Shown here piece by piece: positions 24,894-36,100 of a stretch of 64,000 nucleotides of DNA. The DNA lies in NCBI GenBank assembly GCA_001600455.1, contig BCKC01000015.1, positions 1 to 64,000 on the forward strand. The letters run 5' to 3'. This stretch comes from Endocalyx cinctus. Its lineage: Eukaryota; Ascomycota; Sordariomycetes; Amphisphaeriales; Apiosporaceae. Numbering within the stretch: the first letter of the stretch is position 1; every line of letters starts with the position of its first letter. A program made the position numbers and the translations under genes. The notes under the pieces were generated by a model. The model was given only the letters and a program-made list of their open reading frames with translations. It did not search any database and was not told where the DNA came from.

Positions 24894-26597
24894 CCTAGGT
24901 CTCTCGTCATCTTTCTCCTCATTTCCCTCTTTTCATTTCTCTCTCTCTTTCTCCCATTTATCGCTTCATTTCTTCGATCCAATAAAGAGACTATCTTTCA
25001 TTCAAATACTAACACCTTGAAACCCTACCAGGTACCAGAACGACTTTCGTCCCTAAAAACTAGTGAGACTCCCTCTCTCCATCTCCGTCCTCTTCCCTCT
25101 CTCCCTCCTCTTCCTCCACCCCCACCTTCTCTTCCTCCCGCCCCTCCTTCTATCTCTTCTCCAATCCATCGAGAGGACTTCTCCCTCCCTCCCGATCGGA
25201 CCTCGTCGACACCAGACTACTTCGCTTCCCCCCGACCTCAGCCAAGGTCGTTTTCTGCTTTCGCCCGAGAGAGAAGAACGCCTATTGACCAGGCAACAGA
25301 CGCGCTCCGCGCGATCGTCCAAGACTAGAACTCGAAGGACGACGCCGAAGAAGAGTTGCCCAAGATGAAGCGGCTTTTCGACAACGCTGGTAAGAGGCTC
25401 GCCGAGAGCGGTCGTCGCGACGACGACACCACCACTACCACTACCACTACTACCGCCACCGACACCGCCACCGCCACCGCCGCCAGCAACCGGGGCCCAG
25501 TGCCTCAGGAACTTAGAATGACGGCATATGCCGAGGCTGGTCCCTCCTCCGCCCTTCCCTCTTCTCCTTCTTCTTCTTCCATTACTACTACTGCAGGTCG
25601 TCCTGCAGCGGTTCTGGCCCGAGGCCAGACCGAAAACAACGACGACAACCCTCGCCTCCGCCGCATGCGAAGCGGCATCCTCCGACCACTCTCCGGAGTG
25701 GCGGAGCGACGAGAGGAAGACGCGATCGTCCCGATCGCAAGCACGCACGCGCCGGAGCAGCGACCGGCCCTCTCCTACGGTCCGCGCCGAGTTAACGAGG
25801 CCGGACACGTGGCGGGGTTGTCGGTCCGGCAGATCGACTTGCTTCTCCGGCAGGTGGTGCGCCGGGAGACCGAGGTGGCGACGCCGCCGACCATGAGCTA
25901 CGAGGAGCTCAGGGAGCACAGCGGTCTCTCGGTGCGAGCGCCCGAAATCACCTGGCCAGAGCTGGAGCAGCTGGTCACGTACGAGGTGACGAGGTACGGG
26001 AGCGGGGAGCGGGCTCAGAATGACTATAACCGCATTCTGAACCGCCTGATCATCACCCTGGGCATCGACGAGCCTCTCGCTCCTCGCACCCCTACCTCCG
26101 CCGGCCCGTCTTCCCTCGCCGGCTACTCCAGCTCGCCCGACATGGCCGCGATGCGTGCTGCGATCCCGACCATGAACTCGCCGATCCCGACCCTGCGCTC
26201 GTCTCGCTCGGTCGCCAGCATGGGCTCGTCTTCGGTCCGAACCAACAGGCAGTACGAGGACCCCGCCGCCGGTGCTTTCCTGTGGGCGCCGCGAGACATG
26301 GAGGCGGCGCATCACAACCTGGTGATGCAGTACGCCGAGGCGGAGGAGCGAAGCCGCGAGAGAGCCGCGCGGCGGGCGCACGAGCAGGCCGCCCAGCAAG
26401 CTCGGATCGCCGCCGAGCAAGCCCAGAGGACTGCGGAGCAACTCCACGCCGCCGCTGAGCAGTTCCGAGCTGCTCAGCAGGCTCACGCGCAGTCTTCTCA
26501 GCAAGGCGAAGCTTCCGGGGAGAGCGAGCCGGCCGCTCCCGAGTCCCGAGCGCGCCGTCTCATCAAGAAGACGAGCCAGATCTTCAAGCGCAAGTAG

Positions 26598-27662
26598 ACT
26601 TCAAAAAGAAGTACTACGAGCCGCCTAATTAGAACCCCTCCTCCCCCTCCCTCTACTCTCTCTCTCTCTCACCCTCTCTCTCCGCCGTCTCTCTCCCTCT
26701 CTCTCCGCCGTCTCTCTCTTCGCCGTCTTCCAAGAACGAAGCTCCTCTAATAATTTTCTTTCGGGTGGTCGGCGCATGGGTTTAAAAGGTGCTGGAACTA
26801 AAAGAATGGGTGGGTTGGGTTTTTCTTCCGGTCGCTTTTTTGTTGGTTATTGTACGGATATATATAAAAAGGCAGGAAACCTCGGCGTGGGGAGTACACC
26901 TTATGCTACAGATTGGCCGGATCGCTCCGGTTCTCTCTAAACTTCTCTTCTTTCTTCTCTCTTCTCTAAAGACGCCGATGAACGGTGCTATAATAGGATT
27001 TCAATTTCCTGACTGATATCTTACTTGCCACTCTGATCTCCTGTGCCTTGCTCTACGTGATATGCCTTGATTGCCTGCGAACCACTATTTTGATAATTTC
27101 ATTGACTCCCGCTGAAAAAAGTATAACAGGTGAACTGATTTTAATTCAAGTCTATCTACCTAATAATGCTACACCTTCATCTGAAAGAATGTCATACCCT
27201 AGCTCGACCGACATCACAAACGAAGCCTCACGTAATGGAGGATGAGTAAACTACTTCAAGATCGTCTAATATGCCTTTATCAATGATTAAATTTCAGTAA
27301 TCATTTCAAGATCATTCGGACGAGAATATCTCGCCTCTGCCTAGAGTACCGGTTGGGGACATTTGTCACTCACGCGTAGAGGGGTTGACGTTGGTGGGGT
27401 AAACAGTCTTAGCCACGTAAACAAAGGGAGGATATCGTGCCTGCCTACCAACAATTGATGTTACGCGCCTGCCTGATAACTCCGACTCTTATTTATATTT
27501 ATTAGGCACCTTCCCATTAAAATTTAATTGAGTACGGCAATCACACGATAAATTCCAAAGTACCCATGGGGATTTACCTAGTTTTTTTGAGGAAAAAAAA
27601 AGGTTAGTAATTACTTAATAAAATCTGAATCGCCTACGCCTGTATAGTAACTACATAGTGTT
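26598..27662. other. 3' flank with CT-rich repeats, then intergenic
   Basis: Bases 26635-26735 are almost pure C/T with a repeated CCGCCGTCTCTCTC-type unit, probably the 3' untranslated region of the preceding gene. The rest is ordinary AT-rich sequence. Frames at 26789-27016 and 27048-27245 have no coding support. Confidence 0.45.
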
Positions 27663-28161
27663 TCATTTCTGGCCCTTTTCCAACAATCCTAGCAACGACT
27701 TCTCTTCAGATAAAAGTTCCTCCTTCTCCTCGTGAAGACGACACCGAGTGGTTCTGTCCAACTGAAGAAACATCTCGCATTTTCTTCGAATCTGAGAGCC
27801 CAACCATTCGAGGCTACCCCTCATCCGGCGGCCTTCTCGTGCTGAATCCCTGTAATGGTATTGACCTTTCGTTCCTACCGCTTCCACGCCTTGAACCGCT
27901 CGAAATACCAGACAGAGGAGGATCAACATTGTGCTCGTATGCGTATGTTAGGTGCCTGGCTGTATAGTGGTGTGGCTGCGTACATATGAGATGAACTGCA
28001 CGAAGACCAAAGACGGTGGTGGCCACATGGCCGAAAAGCTGTGGCGCGTGACTGCGCCGAATAGCTCCGAGGTAGTCGTGAAGGGGCTAGGACGCGTACG
28101 TGATGCGTTTGATATGGAAGAGAGGTGTGAGGTGGCGAAGAACTTGGGTGGGATTTTTCAT
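27663..28161 (-). pseudogene. possible decayed small gene (unrecognised)
   Basis: On the minus strand an ATG at 28161 opens a frame with a basic, hydrophobic N-terminus (MKNPTQVLRHLTPLF..) that meets TAG at 28087-28089. The same frame then runs on coding-like (HDYLGAIRRSHAPQLFGHV.., then a hydrophobic segment) to a GTACGC donor-like site near 27988. A different frame at 27840-27663 ends in a Glu/Lys-rich helix (EEKEELLSEEKSLLGLLEKGQK). The parts look like pieces of one small, perhaps mitochondrial, protein, but I could not build an intact model: either an intron removes the TAG or the gene is broken. I recognise no family. Confidence 0.25.
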
Positions 28162-29093
28162 TCTGGCCCAAAACTATGCCCGGACTTGGACATTGAGGGA
28201 GAAAAAAAAAACCGTCTACCTGGAATAAGAGGGGTGACTATTGATATTGGATGATCTAAACCATTATTGTTCTTCGCAGCAGCCTCTTCAGGTGTGCTCC
28301 CCTGTCATTAATAAGCCGCGTGAGAAGTGTATCTGTAAGCATTTTAGAGATATTAACGAGCGCAGGCCTGACCAATCGGAAAAAGTTGCCAACTGTCGGA
28401 GTTCTCCCACAGGAAGCGCGTCAAACGACGTAAGCCGAACCCTCTTCGCATCGTTTTCACACAAGTGGCTTCGTATCTAAATCTTATAGAAACCTAGCTA
28501 AAGCGAGTCTAATAGGTTGAATGACAGGTCTGAAGTGAACCCACAAGGTTTATCGCGCCAAGAGGCTGATTGGTAGATGAAATCCTAAGAAATGTAAGAT
28601 GTCGGGACCGAAGGGTCATGGGTAGATTCAGGGAATATATACATTATTAAGCATAGAATACGTGACTCATTCTAACTATCTAGTTCAAATCACTCTGCTG
28701 TCGCTGATGAAACTATACATATAATAGTGATGAGTTTGCGCGTAGGACTTGCTGATGCGACTCGCGCATGAGGTTGTTATAACCTAACCAGCTGAAAAAC
28801 TATCCATGCTCTATACGACGCGAGCCCCGGCTGGGACAAGGGAAAAAAAACGTAGGTCCAAAACTGCTTGAAAAAGGTATTAATAATAGAGTCGAAAAAT
28901 GAATCAGATATTGTTCAGTAATCATTTGGATTGGCCATGCATCGCAAGTCCTAGATATCGAGGTGCGGAGAGGCAGAGCAGCGAGTGAGTATATGAACAC
29001 TAAAATTTCCCTATTCTCTGAGACTTTTTAGAACCACCAAACCTCGTCTTCAAACTACAAAGAGAAACCGACTGAGCACGCTACTTCTTTAAG
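28162..29093. other. intergenic region upstream of the beta-propeller gene
   Basis: AT-rich and without a supported gene. The right end is the promoter of the secreted beta-propeller gene; no strong TATA element stands out close to the start codon. Confidence 0.4.
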
Positions 29094-30110
29094 ATGCTTA
29101 CCCAATTCTTCACGTTGACTACCGTTCTTCTTGGTCGCGCAGCAGCTGGAGTGATTCCTACACGTAGCGAAACCCCTCCGTATCATGTGGTTCACCAATT
29201 CGATCAAGGACACTGGGTTGAGAATATCGCCGTACGCCCCAACGGAAAACTGTTGGTGACACTCGTCGCTCCGTACCCGCAGCTATATCAGTTGGATCCG
29301 CTATCTTCCGATCCATCCCCCGAGCTAATCGCGACTTTCCCAGACCATCTCGCCGCACTAGGAATCGACGAGATCGAACCAGACGTCTTCGCCGTCGTGG
29401 CTAACAACTTCACGATCGCGACGGTCGCCAGCGTGCAGGGTTCCGATACCATATACCGCGTAGATATGCGTTCCCACGACGCCGGACGTAGAGCCGGCGT
29501 ATCCGTACTCGCGGACCTCCCCAGCGCCGTCTTTCTCAATGGGTACACCACCATCTCCGGTACCAGCAAGGCACTCGTGTCGGACTCTTTCCTCGGCCAG
29601 ATCTTCGAGATCGACACCGAGACAGGCGCCTCCGAGGTGTGGCTCGACGACCCGATACTGCATTCCTCGCCCGACGCGCCCATCGTGCTCGGCGCGAACG
29701 GCGTGCGGTTCCACCCCGAGGATGGATACGTCTACATGAGCGTCACCACGAGCGGCACCATCGTCCGCGTCCCTTACCGCGGACTGTCCTGCGCTAACAG
29801 GACGATTGAAGTGGTAGCGACCGCTACCACCTTCGACGACATCGCCGTTGCGCCCAACGGCGACGTATACGCCGCGGGCGCGACGGCCAACGAGCTTTTC
29901 CTGATCAAGGCAGGCGGTCGGAGCGCGGACGCGATACTGGGCGGTGTGGACTCGCTAGTACTTCCCGGCGTCACTTCCGCGGCGTTCGGGCGGACGGAAG
30001 CCGATCGCCATGTGCTCTACGTTACCACCGACGGCGGTCTGGCGGGCCCTATCAACGGGACGCTCGTCGAGGGGGGGAAGATCGTCGCTGTTGACACGAG
30101 GGGTCTCTGA
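29094..30110 (+). CDS. secreted SMP-30/gluconolactonase-like beta-propeller protein
   Basis: Intronless gene for 338 residues with a signal peptide (about 1-18, ending near AAAG). Repeated blades with N-G or D-G turns are visible: WVENIAVRPNGKLLVT near 41-56, VFLNGYTTISG, VLGANGVRFHPEDGYVYMS (about 202-220), FDDIAVAPNGDVYAAG (about 250-265) and a last strand LYVTTDGG. This order matches the six-bladed SMP-30/gluconolactonase/LRE-like fold common in secreted fungal proteins and sometimes encoded in specialised-metabolite loci. Some relatives hydrolyse lactones with a bound metal; the usual metal ligands cannot be assigned confidently here, so enzymatic activity is unproven. Asn-x-Ser/Thr glycosylation sites are present. 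Neighbours on both sides are far away and give no pathway clue. Confidence 0.85.
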   Translation: MLTQFFTLTTVLLGRAAAGVIPTRSETPPYHVVHQFDQGHWVENIAVRPNGKLLVTLVAPYPQLYQLDPLSSDPSPELIATFPDHLAALGIDEIEPDVFAVVANNFTIATVASVQGSDTIYRVDMRSHDAGRRAGVSVLADLPSAVFLNGYTTISGTSKALVSDSFLGQIFEIDTETGASEVWLDDPILHSSPDAPIVLGANGVRFHPEDGYVYMSVTTSGTIVRVPYRGLSCANRTIEVVATATTFDDIAVAPNGDVYAAGATANELFLIKAGGRSADAILGGVDSLVLPGVTSAAFGRTEADRHVLYVTTDGGLAGPINGTLVEGGKIVAVDTRGL

Positions 30111-33100
30111 AGCGATGCTCTACATTATATTTGGTGTATTTTATGGGTTTAAATAGAGACACGCTGAAAAAAGCCGAGGATAGGCAGAATGGCTAAGCTA
30201 GAGGAACAGTACATAGCTCCCATGGTCCCCCCGTTCGAATGTTTTCGTGTATTCCGACCCATTACGTTGACCGTCCCTTGGTAAATAACCATACGCAAAA
30301 CTTTCTTCAATATCAACAGCGCATTCTCTGAATTCAGTTCTATCATTACCATGCCTTCTCAGGATACGCTTTCATTAAGTGTTCGCGTGGCAACACATCG
30401 TATTTGATTCCACGCGCCTAACTGATAGCTATCACCAAGACATAAACCTCTAAGATATTTGGTTCTCGGCCTGCAGGGAAAGTCGAAATTAACAGGCATT
30501 CAACTCTCGGATAAATCAAGTAGCATAGAATTACTTCCTCGTATATGTACCAAGTTATTTAGTATCAGTGGTTCGTACTACGGTGATGACTGTTCATTCA
30601 GAACCTGACTTGGTATTATCTAGATTCCTGTTTCTAACGTTAATAGAGCATCAAGCGTATAGCGATCGGCCTCCGAATTCCCATATGCATTAATTTAAAA
30701 AGAGTTAGGGTACTAGATTATTATTATTATTTTTTAAATCATCGATCGTACCGGGATGACTATGTTTCTTCAGTCTTATAAATCAACTAATGAGAATCCA
30801 ACTCGATCTCGGTGCGTCGCTCGTCGATGTTCTACGATCCTAGCGACCGAGGAATATCCTATCTTCTTTAGACAGACATGAAGCTTAGGTAAAAGGATAT
30901 CCTACTAGGGCATTCAATTCAAGGAGGACGCTACGTAATAATCTAAGACTTTGAAATTGCCTATCAACTCGGAAGAACATCTAATTATAGCTCCTGAAAC
31001 TCCGACTCAACTACTTCCTCTTTCGATCAAAGGAAGAAATACAGGTTAACAGTATGAATATATCTGATCGTGTGTATTATTTTTGAGATGAACTCGGGTA
31101 GTTATGGTATGCTGCTTTAACGTGCGTGGACGCGATTAGGATAGAATTCAAGGCGAGTCGCTATCGTCGCAAAGTTGTGGAACCGTCTTTTTTTTTCTTG
31201 TTGAAAAAGTACCCGGAACTATTCCGTGATTTCCTCATTTTAATGAGCGGTGATAATACATAGTAAATCCTCATTTTCACGTTTCCTCTCTCCATAGTCT
31301 GATCGTGTCGCGAAAGTTTTAATTATTCTAGGATTATGTGGTTACATTAATGTGGGGGTGGTTAAAACCAGCTTCAGACAACGCGTATCCACGCGGCGAT
31401 CGACATCGCAGAAAGGAAGAAAATGATACTCGATTATGATATCAGATGAAAATGACGTGACACGGAATCAAGACAATTGCCTCCCCCGTGGAGTTAGGGT
31501 ACACCGCCAGGACTATAGCTCCATAACCCATTTACTTACGCGGGTTGCCGCGATGTTGAGGAGCCTCAAGTAAAGTGGACCATGCTTACACCATCGATAC
31601 CTCATCGGTGAAGAGTTTTCTAAGATTATCTTCAATATTTCCGCTCAAGTCGTATTTTTCATTACTTCTTCTACTTTCCCATCTTACTGTGTATACGTAT
31701 ATTGCCAATCTTCGTACAGGAAGCTTGACCGTTCAACTCAATTACAAGCGTAACTCAATTGATTACAGTGTCAAAATGCCCTTATTTATGATATAAAAAT
31801 TATTTTCTAGAAGGTTGGCAGAATGCAGTGGAGAACCATCCTCCCTGCCGCTCCCATACCGCTATGTGAACCGAGCTGCCAGGCAGCGCCAGGATTTACA
31901 TCCGGGATGCTCGTAATCCCTGAATTGCCAAAACCAGATAACTTCGCGACTCGGAAATCCTTTGCCTGTTCCACTAGGCTGGTGATTTACCAGCCAATGA
32001 ACGCGACACTCCATTCAGATTGAATGGAAAGTAAGTGTTGATGATGTAACACGAGGTCGAAGCCACGTTCTTCACCGTCTCTGGGGAATGTCTCAATTCA
32101 TCATACTGTATACATTATAATACTGTACCTCCAGATCTTTAGTAGCCGCGTACAGAGTGATTTTCTGAATGTACTCACATGCATATTCTACAGAAGACGC
32201 AACCAATCGGTGGTTTCCGGCTTGGTTCTAGGTAACGGAATGGCCGTATTCAATCAAACATTCGATTCAAATACTTAGAATAGATTCCTTTTTTTTGATG
32301 GTGCAAAGCCTTTGCACTTACGTAGTTCGGCACCGAACCCACGTAACTGACGCCTGTGGAGGAGTATCATACTGAAATAGAATTATTGTAATTTCTAACT
32401 ACATCTTCCTCTACATCTTCCACTCCGAGCAAAATGGTATTAAAAAAAAAAAACCCATCTAATTCGAGACTGCCCGGAAACGATTGCGTTACTTATCCTG
32501 GCCTTATATACAATGAGTTATTAGTTTTTTGAGCAGAGAAGATACCCCTAATTGAGTGAGACTGTGGACCTTGTAAGAGATGAGTAATATCCATGAGGGT
32601 AACATAATTATTAATAGGAAGAAAAGTCTCGGAAGTAAGCCGTTTTCTAACTAGTCAATTATAACTTCATTAAAACAGTTATTGACGGGGAAGAAAACGT
32701 CAGTACGGAGTACTAGGGTACACATCATCATAGAGCCTACACTTCTCCACATTCATAAGCTATAAGGCGGTAACGTATACGATATAATATGTATGTAGTA
32801 TCAATCATTACGCAGTAGCTTAGCAGCCAAAAAGAGTATACAAATGAGTGTGGTATAGTACAGTATATACCTTGAATGCGCCCGAGGGAGCATCATCTTA
32901 CATACTATATCCCTAATAATGCATGTTTCATATTACTTGATTCAAATATGTAAATATACTGTAATTATGACTTGAATCCTACGGAGATAGGATTTCTGCA
33001 CTGGTTATAGATCACATGACATATTCAACATATACCGATAGTGGGCCTCCACTTGTAAGTTCTCGGTACGTATAATGTTAGCTTGGGGCACAGGAGCTGA

Positions 33101-33751
33101 AGCCATTTGTCTTTACTCGAGGGTAGGATATTAGAACCAAATAAATTTGACATGTGTACCACCAGATTCCTAAATAGGTAGCGCTTCAAATTTGGGACCA
33201 CTGTATTAGACTACGTAGATAGGTCCCACCTAATCGAAGAGTCGTCATCCTGAATCCTCTGGCGATAGGAGATGGCTGAACACAATCTTAGGCGTAGATT
33301 TAGATAATGGAATAATTTGATATCATTTTTTTTTTTTTCAATTATTCGTACGATGTGCTAGTAACTATACGTATAGAACCGCCGCTACCCCCCTTGATAG
33401 ATCAGCACTCTAAACTGTTATCTTGCAGTCTGGTTCTGGTTAATATCCAAGTTACATAAACTGGGTCGCTATTCCTAATCTGAGTATCCTCTGCTCGGTC
33501 GTAATCGGCCGACATCCCAACGGTTCGTTTCCTGGCCCACCTTGGGCGATTAAAATTTTTTTCTTCTTCGTTATTAGACTACATTATCTGATCTTGTATC
33601 CCTGTACGTGTTTCAAGATATTTTATAGTTTAGTAGTGAAGGAACGGAAGGAATCCTTCTACCACTCTTCCACTCAGTTGGATCTAGCGGGACCCATCCA
33701 GCACCACTCCTTGTCCCTGGGCTCAAAAAAAGAGGGGCATTTGAAGTCCCA
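30111..33751. other. AT-rich gene-poor block
   Basis: About 3.6 kb without a supported gene. Only short frames occur, such as 31823-32023 (66 codons, no domain). One GTACGGAGTA decamer lies at 32703-32712, and an 8-bp inverted repeat (GTGCAAAG/CTTTGCAC) near 32301. High TA content and frequent stops in all frames would fit old repeats degraded by repeat-induced point mutation, but I found no element that proves it. Confidence 0.45.
32703..32712. repeat. GTACGGAGTA decamer
   Basis: One of four copies of this decamer seen in the window (32703, 49951, 50242, 50335). The copy at 50236-50251 is a full 16-bp palindrome. Confidence 0.7.
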
Positions 33752-34836
33752 CTACAGTCCATACGTCTTCATCAAGGGCAAGAAGTATAGCGCGATCCAC
33801 CATGCGGCTACTAATCTGAAGCTCGTCTGGTCGCTCTTACGATTGCGCAGGATAAGCATATGGGCCGAGACCGCCAGACCGATGCAGATTGGGTAAAGGA
33901 AGCCAACGACGCCCAGTTCCCAGTAAACGGGGCAGAAGATGGAGCAGAGGAGGATGCCGGCCGCCGTCAGCCATCGCGTGGTCCCGTCGCCGAGGATGAG
34001 TGGCCAGGTCTGGCGGTTAATCTCGGCGTCGCCTTCCTGGTCCCGCAGATCCTGGACCTGGATCGTGGTGAAGACGATGCCAGCGCAGATGAAGAACCAA
34101 CCAATGGCCTTGTCGGTGAAGTGGAAGGATCCCATGGGCTGGACGGCCGTGATGGCCACGCGAAGACTGGCTACTCGGTTGGTCGTGATGCCGCAAGCGT
34201 TCATCAACGCGCGCTGCCACCAGGACTTGTCACCCCAGGATTGCTCGTTGTAGAGCCAGGTGCAGAAGAGGTAGAACATGGTTTCCTGCCACGCCCCAAG
34301 ATACGTGAAGCAAAGTCCGAGAAGGGATGCTATCGAGAGCATCTGCCACTTAAAGGCTCTCTCGGGGGTGATTCGGCCGGCGGGGATAGGTCGCCAGGGC
34401 TTGTTGGTTCCGTCTTCTACTACCGAAGAGGGTTGTCTCTGGTTGCCGAGGTTGAAGCATAATGTGAGGTGCCAAGTGAAGTAGAGGCAGACAAGTGAGC
34501 CTTTCATGATGTCATACCAGTCTAGGTCGACACCACTAACGAGGGATCGACCTGAGAGAATGCCGACGATGGCGAAGGTAGTGTTGATACCGGTGGATGT
34601 GGGCATGTCACTCTTGGTGAACAAGTATACAGTCTTGAGGTCGTAGGCGAGTTGTTGTATACCGGTCATTCCCGACTTCGCCTGGGCCTGTACGTCACAG
34701 TTAGAAAGATAACATCGAATACAGATAGCTTCAAGAGACTTGCCTTCACGGCCTGAGACTTGGCGTTTTTGGCCGACACTCTCGTCTCCTTATGGAGAGT
34801 GTGCTGGCCCAGCCGGGTCTGTATGCTTAGAGGCAT
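33752..34836 (-). CDS. UbiA-superfamily integral membrane prenyltransferase or terpene cyclase
   Basis: Predicted 342-residue membrane enzyme. Exon 1 is 34836-34744 (31 codons) and exon 2 is 34687-33752. The 56-nt intron starts AAG|GCAAGT, a strong GC-AG type donor, and ends with CTAAC..TACAG; using it joins SQAVK to AQAKSG in frame. First Asp/Asn-rich motif: NLGNQRQPSSVVED with NKPWRPIPAG following (about 110-135). Second motif: QDLRDQEGD with D244, D247 and D251, then a WPLILGDG loop. Several hydrophobic helices follow. The NQRxPxS..ED..NKPWRP form is what I know from fungal UbiA proteins, including the membrane-bound sesquiterpene cyclase of the fumagillin pathway. A role in cyclising or transferring a prenyl diphosphate is therefore likely; which one is inference. 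A TATATATATA tract lies about 130 bases upstream. A TmpA-like gene follows the same strand 1.3 kb upstream. Confidence 0.86.
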
Positions 34837-36100
34837 GGTTGAGGTGATTATAACGATGGTATCGATGAATAGGACGGATAGCTTTTAGGATATCTTTCCC
34901 AAGCTGCTGATAAGTGCTGATGAGATGGAAAATATTGGACACAGAAGGGGAGCAGATGCTCCTAGATATATATATACGGACACAACATCATACTAAGATA
35001 CTCTTCCAGCTACTGCCCGCGCAAGACGTATTACCTGTAAAAATTTTACATATGATGAAATTTAAAAGTATTCAACACGCGCAGTTTGATATCTAAGGCA
35101 CAGCCTACATCCCAGACATACGGAACTCCTCCGTAAATCCTATATCCTTGCGTCTTCCAGGGTCCAGCAGAGCTCAATAGCTCCATACCTTTACGTATTA
35201 TTTACTCTTTTGGAAAAGAAAGAATCTACACCTACCATCTCTACGGAACCGATGTCGATATTACACACATTCTTTAGCGTAGTTTAAGCGGGGACGGGAA
35301 TTTAAGGCAGGCTATTCCGTATTCTATCATTTCGTGAATCATACCTTTTCGGGGCTAAATACTTTGATTATTAGTCAATTCGATGAATCAAATCTAAAGT
35401 CTTTCTGGATATACTCATCTGGATCGACGAATTGTAACAGGAATAATCTACACACAGTACGCAGATCATATAGTATCGCTGAATTCTTGGTGATCTAATG
35501 GGTCAAGTATGTTTCGGTGAGGCAGGAAAACCCGGGGAGACCAAGAACAAGCTTGCAAGTAGAGGGTATCATACGATGAAGTGGCTCTACCAGTATTAAC
35601 TGAGTCATGTTCCAAATAACTAGGGATCAAAAATTGTTCCGAAATTGAATAATATGACGTCCGAACAGTGCAAGGATAACACGTGACTAGAATTATTCTC
35701 CCGATTGCTCAGCTGGATATTGTCCGAAATACATGCTACCTCAGATTGCTATCAATTTCAAAAGTTCAACAAAAAAGAAGATTGAAGTACGAAGAGGTTT
35801 GGTGCGGACTGGAATTGAAAAGTGGCTCTTGGCCCTAAGCTAATAGCTTTGTACAAATGAGCTAACCTAGTTTCTTCTACTGCTACTGTTTCCACGTACT
35901 ACTCCTATAACTGGAGTCTGCTATGGCGACAGTATAACACACAATCTATACCCCCGACCCTTACAAAACTCCATCGCTAAGTGGATTGACTAAAAATTGA
36001 CACTTCCGGGTAACAAAAAAGAGTTCCCCTAGGTTTCAAGACTCTGAAAAATGAAAAATGAAAATTGCTATGAACACCTCTTCGACACTCCCGCCCCGCT
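34837..36100. other. spacer between UbiA-type and TmpA-like genes
   Basis: About 1.26 kb, AT-rich, containing the promoter of the UbiA-type gene (TATA-like tract at 34962-34974) and the 3' end of the TmpA-like gene. No third gene is seen. Confidence 0.5.
34962..34974 (-). promoter_or_regulatory. TATA-like tract upstream of the UbiA-type gene
   Basis: Alternating TA run reading TATATATAT on the minus strand, about 126-138 bases before the start codon at 34836, a plausible position for a TATA element. AT richness nearby makes chance occurrence possible. Confidence 0.4.

Larger units (their letters stand above)
23852..26597 (+). pseudogene. low-complexity protein of unknown function, frame interrupted by one TAG
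   Basis: I do not recognise this gene. Exon 1 is 23852-24592 (MSSRDEQESP.., acidic then Ser/Pro/Thr-rich with SPLTP motifs). The proposed intron 24593-25031 has donor GTACCT and acceptor CCTACCAG and holds a 12-bp tandem repeat with an assembly gap. From 25032 the same frame runs through a proline-rich stretch and an ERRTPIDQATDALRAIVQD block to a TAG at 25326-25328, then goes on in the same frame as NSKDDAEEELPKMKRLF.. to TAG at 26595. The continuation is coding-like and GC-rich, with a Thr/Ala run, a helical middle (EELREHSGL.., ITWPELEQLV..), an Ala/Gln/Glu coiled coil (about 26300-26500) and a basic tail KKTSQIFKRK. Options are a nonsense mutation, a base error near the gap, programmed readthrough, or a separate protein starting at the ATG at 25365. 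TAG also ends other genes here, so codon reassignment is not the answer. Confidence 0.55.

Noticed and set aside
25326..25328. Idea that TAG is reassigned to an amino acid in this genome
   Set aside because: TAG ends the tyrosinase gene at 4963-4965 and the same unknown gene at 26595-26597, and other genes keep standard stops.
25053..26504. 483-codon open frame on the minus strand opposite the unknown low-complexity gene
   Set aside because: It is the antisense shadow of a GC-rich, Ala/Arg/Glu-rich coding strand, reads as Arg/Gly/Val low complexity with no domain, and has no independent promoter or splice structure.
32299..32316. 8-bp inverted repeat GTGCAAAG/CTTTGCAC
   Set aside because: Too short and isolated to assign a role; no adjacent gene or repeated copies found.
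33860..34462. 200-codon plus-strand frame opposite the UbiA-type gene
   Set aside because: The minus strand carries the membrane helices and metal-binding motifs; the plus frame is hydrophilic Gly/Glu/Asp low complexity without a match.
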